Part shown: positions 17,643 through 24,679 of the stretch, in pieces
Numbering within the stretch: position 1 is the stretch's first letter
Layout: each line of letters starts with the position of its first letter
Assembly: GCA_044368415.1 (NCBI GenBank)
Contig: JBIPLJ010000020.1
Location: 1 to 64,000 of the forward strand
Direction: 5' to 3'
Length of the DNA: 64,000 nt
Origin: UBA4615 sp044368415
GTDB taxonomy: Bacteria > Pseudomonadota > Gammaproteobacteria > Burkholderiales > Burkholderiaceae_E
The notes under the pieces: generated by a model
Databases searched by the model: none
What the model was told of the DNA's origin: nothing
What the model saw: the letters and a program-made list of their open reading frames with translations, nothing else
Program-made: the position numbers and the translations under genes

Positions 17643-17659
17643 CTGCGGCCGGCCCGCAG
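17643..17659 (-). terminator. Hairpin just after the adhesin stop codon
   Basis: CTGCGG-CCGGC-CCGCAG, a perfect 6-bp GC-only stem, begins three bases past the stop. No U tract follows, so it may attenuate rather than end transcription into the tolC-exporter operon. Confidence 0.4.
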
Positions 17660-17661
17660 CC

Positions 17662-20600
17662 TCAGGCGACCCGGATCACGTACAGGTTGTCGGCGCCGGC
17701 GGCGTCGATGTCGAGCTGGGTGCGGTTGCCGGCGTTGTCGACGTAGTCCGCACGGTAGACGTAGGCCTCGGCCGTACCGGTGTTGCCCGCCAGCGTGGTG
17801 TTGTTCGTGACCGCGCCGGTCGCCGTCACCGCGAGGATGTCGACCGAGGCCCCGCCCAGGAGCGTGCTGCGGGTGATGACGATCGACTCGCCCGCTCCGA
17901 TCGCGGTGATCAGGTTGAACGACACCAGCGGCGAGGTGTCCGGGTTCGTCGCGGTGCCGGCGCTGATGGCAGTGTTGATGTCTGTGTAGGCCGCCGCGAA
18001 GTTGTCGGTGATCGAGAACGTGAAGTTCGTGCCCGCTACCAGCGCCGGCGGTGGCGAGGTGTCGGCGGTGATCGTCGTGGCGCCCGCGGTCGAGATGTTG
18101 CCGGGGATGTCGCGGATCGTGGCCCCCACGGCCGTGGCGGCGCCGTTGGTGAGGGCCACAGTCGATGTGATGTCGACGTAGCCGTTCGTGATTTGGGTGC
18201 CCGTCAGCGTCGCGGTGCCGGCCGCGGTGCCGCCGACGGTCAGCTGTACGAAGTCGCCGGCCACCGGCAACGTTGCGCCGGCACCGGTGAAGGTCACGCG
18301 GACCACCGGGGTCGCGTCGTCGGTGATGCCGTCGCCCAGGGTGCCGGTGTCGCTGACCGGGGCCAGCGCCAGCGTGGGCGCCGCGGGCGCGGTCGCATCG
18401 TTGGAGATGGTGACCGAGAGCGTGCTGGCGGTCGAGGTGTTACCCGCGATGTCCACGACCGTGGCCGACACGGTCTGCGCGGCCGCACCCGGGGTGAGCG
18501 CACTGGTGGTGATGTCGACGAAATCGTTGGAGATGTCAGTGACGGTCAGCGCCGCCGTGCCGACCGTCAGGCCGCCGACCGTCAGCGTGACCGCGTCGCC
18601 GGCCACCGGCGCCGTCGCGCCCGTGCCGTTGAGTGTGATGCGCAGCGTCGGCGTGGTGTCGAGGGTGATGAAGTCGCCGGCCGTGCCGGTGTCGCTTCCC
18701 GGCGTCAGCCCGATGGACGGGGCCAGCGGCAAGGTCGTGTCGATGGTCAGCGCCAGTATGCCCGCCGTCGAGACGGTGCCGGCGCCGTTCGTGACCGTCG
18801 CGCTGAGGGTCCGCGCGCCATCGGCCAGCGCGGATGTGGTGATGTTGACGAAGGTGGCGGCAATGTCGGCTCCGGTCAGCGTCGCGGTGCCGACCGTGGT
18901 GCCGGCGACGGTCAGGGTGACGACGTCGCCGGCCGCGGCACCGGTGAAGTCCACCCGAATGGTCGGCGTGGCGTCGTTGGTGACCAGGTCGGCGGTGGAG
19001 CCGCTGTTGCTCGCCGCGGTCAGCGTCGGGACCGGCGCGCCGGGGGTGGTTGTGTCGATGGTCAGCGTGAGGTTGCCGGCCGGGGACGTATTGCCCGCGA
19101 CGTCGGTGACGGTGGCCGCGATGGTCCGCGAGCCGGCGGCGAGCGCGCTGGTGGTGACGTCGACGTAGTCGTTGGCGATGTCGGTGGCCGACAGCGTGGC
19201 TATACCGACCTGCGTGCCGGCGACGCTCAGGCGGACCACGTCGTTGAGTGCCGGTGCAGTCGAGCCGATGCCGTTCAAGGCAACGCGGACCGTCGGCGTT
19301 GTGTCGCTGGTGACGTTGTCGCCGACGGTGCCGCTGTCGCTCGCGGCGGTGAGCGCGAGCGACGGGGCAGCGGGCACCGTGCCGTCGACTGTGAGGCTCA
19401 GCGTGCCCTGCGCGCTCGACACCCCGGTGGCGCTCTGCGAGATGGCTGTGACCGGTGCGGCACCGTCGGCCGGGATCTCGCCGACCGAGAACGACGTCGA
19501 CCAGCTCGTGCCTGCCGCGGTGACGGTCTTCGAGGTACCGCCCCAGGTGACGGTTACCGGTTGGCCCGAGGAGGCGCCCGAGACCGTGCCCGAGATCGTG
19601 ATGGTGCCGCGCTCGGCGAGGTTGATGATGTTGTCGCCTGCGACGGTGTTGATTACCGGCGCCGCAGGGATCGACGCGTCACGTGCGATCGAGGCGGTGG
19701 CGACCGCACCGGTATTGCCCGCTGCGTCGATCGCGGCGGCCGCCACAGTGTTCTGCACGAGCGTGACGCCGACTTTGTCGGCGAAGCCGGCGCCCATGCT
19801 TCCGGACACCAGGGTGGTCCCAGCGGCAGGTGCCTGGGTGTTGACCGACCAACTGCCTGCTGCCGACGCAGTGGTCTCGTAGATCGCATCGACGGACCCG
19901 TTGCCGGCGAGGTCGACCGAGACGCGGACCTTGGCGTTCGCTTCGGCGCTGCCACTGAAAGTCGGTAGGGCGAGGTTGGTGAGCGGGCCGTTGGCGATGA
20001 CCGGCGCGACAGGTCCCTGGGTGTCGATGACCACGACCCGCGACAGTGTCGGGCTGACGTTGCCGGCGGCATCGGTGGCCGTGACCGCGACCGTACTCGC
20101 ACCTTGGGCCTGAGGCAGTTCGCTCGTGCCGAAGTCGAGCGACCAGGCGCCGTCGGGCGGAATTGTGCTCGACTTCGTTGTGCTGCCCCAGAGCACCTTG
20201 ACCGTCGCGCCGGCCTCTCCAGTGCCCGCCAGCGTCACGCCGGCAAGCGCTTCTGCGCCGCTCACCACACTGTCCCCCGCAACTGTCCCCAGGGTCGGCG
20301 TGGCCGGCGGTGTGGAGTCCAGCGTATCGATGGACACCACCCGAGATAGAGTCGGGCTGACGTTGCCCGCAGCGTCGGTCAGCGAGATCGAGACGACGCT
20401 TGCGCCTTGGGCCTGGGGCAGTTCGGTCGTGCCAAAGAGCAGCGACCAGGTACCGTTCGCGGCGACGAGGCCAGTCTTGGTCGTCCCGCCCCAGATGACC
20501 CGGACTGTGGCGCCCGCCTCGCCGGTACCGGTGAGGGTCACGCCGGCCAGGGCCTCGGCAGCGCTGACCACGCTGTCGCCGGCGATCTCGGCCACGGTGG

Positions 20601-21453
20601 GCGCGGTGGGCGCGGTCGCGTCGATCGCGACCGTGGTGTTGGTCGCCGTGCTGGGGTTCCCCGCGATGTCCCGCGCGATCGCGGACACCGCGTACGACTG
20701 TCCGTCGACCAGGCGCCCGCTCCAGGTGCCCTGCACGGGCGCCTGGTCGCCTGTCGAGATCCGCCATGTGCCGTCGGCCAGGGCGATGGTCTCGAACGTC
20801 ACGTCGCCGGCGTCGCCGGCGTTGCCGTTCTGGTTGACGTCGATGCGCAACAGTACCCGCGCGCCGGCCTCGGCGGTGCCGGTGAAGGTCGGTGCCAGCC
20901 CGTTGAGCGCGGCCTTGTTCGTGAACGCCGGGGGCGGGGGGGCGGTGGTGTCCTGGGCGCTGCCGCCGCCGCCGCCGCCGGCCCCCGCCGCCAGCCCGGC
21001 GATCGCCAGACCGCCGACGCCCGCGCCGATCGCCTTCCAGCTGTTGTCGGAGGCGGCGACGATCGGGGCGCTCAGGGCGGCCGGCCCGCCAGGGTTCGCG
21101 CCGCCGTAGAGCAGGAATGAGCCGTCGGGTAGCGCTGCGATCGGGTCGGAGGTGGGGGTGATCGGGCCGGCCGTGCTCCCGAGTTCGGTCATCGACAGCG
21201 AGCAACTCGACGCGCCGCTCGGCCCGCAGGCGGTGAAGAAGTCGGTGATCTCGACGCTGCGCCCGTCGGGCAGGCCGTCGACCACGAGGTGGTTGTCGAC
21301 CCGCTTGACCGAGGTGCCGGGCAGGGCCTTGCCCGCGTCGTCGACGATCTTGAACTCTGACCCGGGCCGCGCGGTCACGCGCGTGCGACCCTCGCCGAGG
21401 GTCAGGCGCTGCGGGGCCGAGCCCCGGACGATGGTCTGAAATTCTAGGGCCAC
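17662..21453 (-). CDS. Large Ig-repeat surface adhesin, probable type I secretion substrate (BapA/LapA-like)
   Basis: A 1263-residue repetitive acidic protein starting at GTG 21453. Residues 1-130 resemble the BapA/LapA prefix (HLVVDGLPDGRSVEITDFF), which retains such adhesins in the outer membrane. A hydrophobic Ala/Gly segment follows at about 138-170 (WKAIGAGVGGLAIAGLAAG). The body is bacterial Ig-like repeats: a Pro-less domain, two near-identical repeats (AGDSVVSxAEALAGVTLxGTGEAGAT), a diverged copy, then four repeats of another type (SDxGTxGDxxTxDxTPTxRV with DIxNDYVDITTSAL). The C-terminus (NFTFSITDNFAAAYTD to LYVIRVA) contains no GGxGxD calcium-binding nonapeptides, unusual for this route. 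It lies directly upstream of its likely secretion operon. Function in biofilm attachment is inferred. Confidence 0.85.
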   Translation of the reverse strand: MALEFQTIVRGSAPQRLTLGEGRTRVTARPGSEFKIVDDAGKALPGTSVKRVDNHLVVDGLPDGRSVEITDFFTACGPSGASSCSLSMTELGSTAGPITPTSDPIAALPDGSFLLYGGANPGGPAALSAPIVAASDNSWKAIGAGVGGLAIAGLAAGAGGGGGGSAQDTTAPPPPAFTNKAALNGLAPTFTGTAEAGARVLLRIDVNQNGNAGDAGDVTFETIALADGTWRISTGDQAPVQGTWSGRLVDGQSYAVSAIARDIAGNPSTATNTTVAIDATAPTAPTVAEIAGDSVVSAAEALAGVTLTGTGEAGATVRVIWGGTTKTGLVAANGTWSLLFGTTELPQAQGASVVSISLTDAAGNVSPTLSRVVSIDTLDSTPPATPTLGTVAGDSVVSGAEALAGVTLAGTGEAGATVKVLWGSTTKSSTIPPDGAWSLDFGTSELPQAQGASTVAVTATDAAGNVSPTLSRVVVIDTQGPVAPVIANGPLTNLALPTFSGSAEANAKVRVSVDLAGNGSVDAIYETTASAAGSWSVNTQAPAAGTTLVSGSMGAGFADKVGVTLVQNTVAAAAIDAAGNTGAVATASIARDASIPAAPVINTVAGDNIINLAERGTITISGTVSGASSGQPVTVTWGGTSKTVTAAGTSWSTSFSVGEIPADGAAPVTAISQSATGVSSAQGTLSLTVDGTVPAAPSLALTAASDSGTVGDNVTSDTTPTVRVALNGIGSTAPALNDVVRLSVAGTQVGIATLSATDIANDYVDVTTSALAAGSRTIAATVTDVAGNTSPAGNLTLTIDTTTPGAPVPTLTAASNSGSTADLVTNDATPTIRVDFTGAAAGDVVTLTVAGTTVGTATLTGADIAATFVNITTSALADGARTLSATVTNGAGTVSTAGILALTIDTTLPLAPSIGLTPGSDTGTAGDFITLDTTPTLRITLNGTGATAPVAGDAVTLTVGGLTVGTAALTVTDISNDFVDITTSALTPGAAAQTVSATVVDIAGNTSTASTLSVTISNDATAPAAPTLALAPVSDTGTLGDGITDDATPVVRVTFTGAGATLPVAGDFVQLTVGGTAAGTATLTGTQITNGYVDITSTVALTNGAATAVGATIRDIPGNISTAGATTITADTSPPPALVAGTNFTFSITDNFAAAYTDINTAISAGTATNPDTSPLVSFNLITAIGAGESIVITRSTLLGGASVDILAVTATGAVTNNTTLAGNTGTAEAYVYRADYVDNAGNRTQLDIDAAGADNLYVIRVA
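18050..19370 (-). repeat. Four tandem Ig-like repeats (type B) in the adhesin gene
   Basis: Four coding units of roughly 310-340 bp, each starting at a segment like SDSGTVGDNVTSDTTPTVRV or SDTGTAGDFITLDTTPTLRI and containing (V/L)T(V/I)(A/G)G and a YVDITTSAL-like strand. They are diverged in DNA sequence, so they are older than the type A pair. Confidence 0.75.
20040..20640 (-). repeat. Two tandem 303-bp repeats (type A) in the adhesin gene
   Basis: The run CCTTGGGCCTG at 20102 recurs at 20405, an offset of 303 bp (101 codons), and high similarity continues on both sides. Both encode AGDSVVS(A/G)AEALAGVTL, (T/A)GTGEAGATV and ELPQAQGAS segments. The near-identity implies recent duplication or gene conversion. 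A diverged third copy lies at about 19400-19660. Confidence 0.8.
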
Positions 21454-21533
21454 GGATCTGCCTCGTCACTCTGTGGCCGAACGCCCGGCGCATCGCGGCA
21501 GGGGCCGCTAGCCGGCGGGCGCCGGCGGGGATA

Positions 21534-22943
21534 TCAATACACGTTGGGGTCGCGACGCAGGGCCTGGACGACGGTGCGCGCCACGATCTGCAGGTCCAGC
21601 CGCAGAGACCAGGTCCGGAGGTACTCCAGGTCGAACTCGATGCGGCGTTTCATCTTATCGATTGTATCCGTCTCGCCGCGCGCGCCATTGACCTGCGCCC
21701 AGCCCGTTATTCCGGGCTTCACCTTGTGCCGGATCATGTAGCCCTTGATCAGCTTGCGGTAGATCTCGTTGTGGGCGACGGCATGCGGCCGCGGCCCGAC
21801 GACGCTCATCCGGCCCTGCAGCACGTTGAAGAACTGCGGCAACTCGTCGATCGAGGTCCGGCGCAGCAGCCCCCCGAGCCGGGTCACGCGATCGTCGAGC
21901 TTGGTGGCCTGCTTCACTTCGGCACCGTCTTCCTGGACTTTCATCGTGCGGAACTTCCAGACGATGATCTCGCGGCCGTCCAGCCCGTAGCGCCGCTGCT
22001 TGAAGAGCACCGGGCCCGGCATCGTCGTCTTGATGGCAATGGCCACCGCCACCATCAGCGGCGCGGTCAGCACGAGCGCCGTGACTGTGATCGCGAGGTC
22101 GGCGATCCGCTTGATGATGCCGGTTGTGCCGAAGAACGGCGTCTCGCACACCGCCATCACCGGCATACCACCGACGATGTCCACGCGCGCCTGGATCAGG
22201 TCGTACAAAAAGATGTCCGGCAGGAAGTAGATCGAAGCGGTGGTATCGCGCAGTTGGTCGAGCAGCTTCAGGATCCGCGGCTGCGAAGCCATCGGCAGCG
22301 CGATGTAGATCTGGTCGATGTGGTTGCCGCGCACAAAGTCGGCGACCGCGTCGATGCGGCCGACCATCGACACCTCGAGGTCGGGCCCGAGCCGGTCCGT
22401 CTCGCGGTCGTCGAAGTACGCGGCGAAGCGCGTCTGCGACAGCGGATCGTTCTGGATAGAGCGCACGAGCGTACGGCCGTGGGCGTTTGCGCCGATGACG
22501 ATCGCCGTGTTGTGACGTCGCAACGTGGACACACGCGACAGCACCGTCGGGCCCGCCCAGTGCGCGAGCGCCTGCCCGATAGGGGTCGCGACCACCCACA
22601 GCGCGAGCTGGTCGATGTCGTAGAGGCGCAGTGCGCCGAAGGTTACGCCGACCGCCAGCAGCACGCCCACCACCAGACCCCAGTTGGCGGCGATCCGCCG
22701 GAGCTGGCCGGGAAGCCGCGCACGGAACGAGATGTCGCCGGGGTAGGAGAGCACGAAGGCGAGCACGGCGAGGCCCCACTCGGCCCGCCCCACCGGCAGA
22801 CCCGAGACCACCGTGACCACCAGCAGGGTCGCCGCGGCGAGGGCCGGATCGAACGCCGATTGCACGACCGGTCCGAGGCCGGTGTTTCCGGTTCGGAAGG
22901 GCGCGAGCGCTGAGAAGGGTCGGGTGGTCGGAAGCGTTGCCAT
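21534..22943 (-). CDS. Undecaprenyl-phosphate sugar phosphotransferase (WcaJ/EpsB type)
   Basis: A 469-residue polyprenyl glycosylphosphotransferase that would start EPS repeat synthesis by moving a sugar-1-phosphate, often glucose, onto undecaprenyl phosphate. The N-terminal half has four membrane helices and a CoA-binding-like domain (NTAIVIGANAHGRTLVRSIQ). One more helix (TALVLTAPLMVAVAIAIKTT) precedes the catalytic domain: PGPVLFKQRRYGLDGREIIVWKFRTM, DDRVTRLGGLLRRTSIDELPQ, GRMSVVGPRPHAVAHNE and KPGITGWAQVNGARGETDT. The start at 22943 gives MATLPTTRPFS; the open frame upstream runs opposite the EpsL gene and was rejected. It is divergent from epsL, with 135 bp between. Confidence 0.95.
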   Translation of the reverse strand: MATLPTTRPFSALAPFRTGNTGLGPVVQSAFDPALAAATLLVVTVVSGLPVGRAEWGLAVLAFVLSYPGDISFRARLPGQLRRIAANWGLVVGVLLAVGVTFGALRLYDIDQLALWVVATPIGQALAHWAGPTVLSRVSTLRRHNTAIVIGANAHGRTLVRSIQNDPLSQTRFAAYFDDRETDRLGPDLEVSMVGRIDAVADFVRGNHIDQIYIALPMASQPRILKLLDQLRDTTASIYFLPDIFLYDLIQARVDIVGGMPVMAVCETPFFGTTGIIKRIADLAITVTALVLTAPLMVAVAIAIKTTMPGPVLFKQRRYGLDGREIIVWKFRTMKVQEDGAEVKQATKLDDRVTRLGGLLRRTSIDELPQFFNVLQGRMSVVGPRPHAVAHNEIYRKLIKGYMIRHKVKPGITGWAQVNGARGETDTIDKMKRRIEFDLEYLRTWSLRLDLQIVARTVVQALRRDPNVY

Positions 22944-23078
22944 GCAGACGTTCTCTCTTCTAGCGCGGTGGTGCCGAAGCTGGTACCGTCGCCGCCAGAT
23001 CGGATGCCGGGTAAAGACCGGCTGATTCTGGGTGCCACAGCGTGTCTCGGCTGTGCGCCAGTTCTCATCAGGGTGCTC

Positions 23079-24338
23079 ATGAACTCCAAAGCCTTCGCAG
23101 TCGGACGTGTGTCTCTCCAGGCCGCAGTCTTCTTTCTCGCGCTCTCCGGCACGACCTCGGCTCTCGCGCAGCAGCCGCCGCAGCAGTCCACGCCGGAGTC
23201 GACCTTCCGGGCAGACCTGCCCGACACCGTGCGTCTGGGCGTGGGCCTGGACATCGAGCGCCACTCGAACCTGTTCGCGATTCCGGGCGGCCCGTCGGAC
23301 ACGCTGCTGCGCGTGCCGCTGTCTGTCTTCTACGATCGCGACTTCGGCAACCAGCGCCTGCGCATCGATGCGACGGCGACACCCACCAAGTACCTCGACA
23401 ACTCGCGGCTCGACTACGTCGGCTACAACGCCGGCGGCATCTGGGACATCGAGCTCGGGCGCCCGGCCTACGGACAGATCGAGGGGCGGGTCTCCCGCCT
23501 GCGAACGCCCTTCGACGCGGCGCTCACCTCGGTCGAGAACCTCGAGACGCGCCTCTTCGCGCGCGGCCTCGCGGGCTTTCGCTTCACGCCCTCGTGGAGC
23601 GTGTTCGGTGCGCTCGACCAGGCGACGCTCGACAACTCGGGCACGATCTCGCGCCAGAACGACTACACGTTCCGCGCCTACGAGGCCGGCCTGCGCTACG
23701 AGCCGCGTAACGCGACCGACGTCGACTTCTTCTACCGCCGCACCGACGGCAGCTACCCGAACCGCCAGGTGCTCGACTCCAACGGCAACCTGCTGCCGGG
23801 CGGTGTCGACAACAACTTCTCGCAGGACGCGTTGCTCGGGCGCCTGACCTACCGGCCCACCAACGACACCAGCGTCACCGGCACCGGGGGCTGGACGCGC
23901 CGCGAGTATGCCAACGTGCCGGAGCGCAACTTCACCGGGCTGACGCTCGGCGTGCTCGCCGACTGGGAATGGTCGGGTTCGGTCCGAATGCGCCTGAACC
24001 TCGTGCGCGACATCATCCCGGACACCTCGCTGACCGCGAGCTGGGTCGAGATCCAGCGGATCGCCTTCGATCCGCAGATCCGCCTCAGCGGGCGTACCTC
24101 GCTGATCCCGATGGTCTCCTGGGAGCGTCGGCTGTACGACGGCGATCCGGGCTTCACCCTCAGCGGCGATCCGGTGCGGCGCGACACGCTCACCCGTTGG
24201 GGCCTGGAGGCGCGCTACGAGTTCGCGCGCAACGTGTACCTCAACGGGTACTTCTGGAGCCTCAAGCGCTCCTCGAACTACCAGAGCTTCGAGTTCACCG
24301 ACAACGTGCTCGGCCTGGGCGTGCGCTCGTTCTTCTGA
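23079..24338 (+). CDS. epsL: EpsL-like outer membrane beta-barrel of an exopolysaccharide locus
   Basis: A 419-residue protein with a Sec signal peptide (MNSKAFAVGRVSLQAAVFFL, cleaved near SALA-QQ). The mature part is made of short amphipathic strands with alternating aromatic residues (RLRIDATATPTKYLDN, FTLSGDPVRRDTLTRWGLEA, NVYLNGYFWSLKRSSNYQSF), ending in an aromatic VRSFF, the usual barrel terminus. It matches the EpsL proteins of PEP-CTERM-linked EPS operons (GLDIERHSNLFAIPGG is typical of their start). A role as outer membrane secretion or anchoring channel for the polysaccharide is suggested by context, not proven. The ATG at 23079 opens the signal peptide. A hairpin lies 46 bp after the stop. 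Confidence 0.85.
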   Translation: MNSKAFAVGRVSLQAAVFFLALSGTTSALAQQPPQQSTPESTFRADLPDTVRLGVGLDIERHSNLFAIPGGPSDTLLRVPLSVFYDRDFGNQRLRIDATATPTKYLDNSRLDYVGYNAGGIWDIELGRPAYGQIEGRVSRLRTPFDAALTSVENLETRLFARGLAGFRFTPSWSVFGALDQATLDNSGTISRQNDYTFRAYEAGLRYEPRNATDVDFFYRRTDGSYPNRQVLDSNGNLLPGGVDNNFSQDALLGRLTYRPTNDTSVTGTGGWTRREYANVPERNFTGLTLGVLADWEWSGSVRMRLNLVRDIIPDTSLTASWVEIQRIAFDPQIRLSGRTSLIPMVSWERRLYDGDPGFTLSGDPVRRDTLTRWGLEARYEFARNVYLNGYFWSLKRSSNYQSFEFTDNVLGLGVRSFF

Positions 24339-24383
24339 GCATCGATGGGTCGGCGCGCGCCGAGGCGCTCGTCGACCCGTCTG

Positions 24384-24404
24384 CGGATCGCGCCCTGCGA
24401 TCCG
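24384..24404 (+). terminator. Hairpin after epsL
   Basis: CGGATCGC-GCCCT-GCGATCCG is a perfect 8-bp stem. Outer arms around GTCGACCCGTC (24371) and GACGGGCGGTCGAC (24422) can extend it. No U tract follows, so termination is probable rather than certain. Confidence 0.5.
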
Positions 24405-24602
24405 AGCGGCATACATCGCCCGACGGGCGGTCGACCTCGACCCGGGTGAATATGACCGGAGATCGAGTGTCCATGCGGATTTCGGGGCCTTCGGTTTTCC
24501 GAGGCGCGGCTTTCGGCACGATCGCGCAGCATCCGCTGATCGGGCTGAAGGGGCCGTTGGGGTCATTACGGGTGCACCAGGACCTCGAGCGTCGGTAGGG
24601 TC

Positions 24603-24616
24603 GTGACGTAGTTCAC
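24603..24616 (+). promoter_or_regulatory. Palindrome GTGACGTAGTTCAC, candidate operator of the beta-helix gene
   Basis: A 14-bp inverted repeat (GTGA-N6-TTCAC form) 63 bp before the ATG at 24680. It matches the palindrome ahead of epsE (27252-27265) at 11 of 14 positions, and its right arm reads TTCACA, close to a -35 box. The binding factor is unknown. Confidence 0.5.
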
Positions 24617-24679
24617 AGTGGTCGCGGACGAGACGTGCTACTCGCATCCCCGCGCCATGCCAGCCCCAAGGAGTGCCCA

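Larger units (their letters stand above)
24339..24679 (+). other. Intergenic stretch between epsL and the beta-helix gene
   Basis: No gene is seen in these 341 bases. They hold a GC-rich hairpin after epsL (24384-24404, with imperfect outer arms to 24371 and 24435), the palindrome at 24603-24616 and an AAGGAG ribosome binding site at about 24669. Confidence 0.7.

Noticed and set aside
13487..19968. Very long open frames on the plus strand over the secretion operon and the adhesin gene
   Set aside because: They are the complement of high-GC genes on the minus strand. Their translations are low-complexity Arg/Gly/Ala sequence without domains.
18050..20640. Regular repeats that might suggest a CRISPR array
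   Set aside because: The units are about 300 bp, coding and diverged, with no short repeat-spacer pattern.
24511..24530. A sigma-54-like GGCACG...GC site ahead of the beta-helix gene
   Set aside because: The GG to GC spacing is nine bases instead of ten, and the downstream half does not match TTGC.
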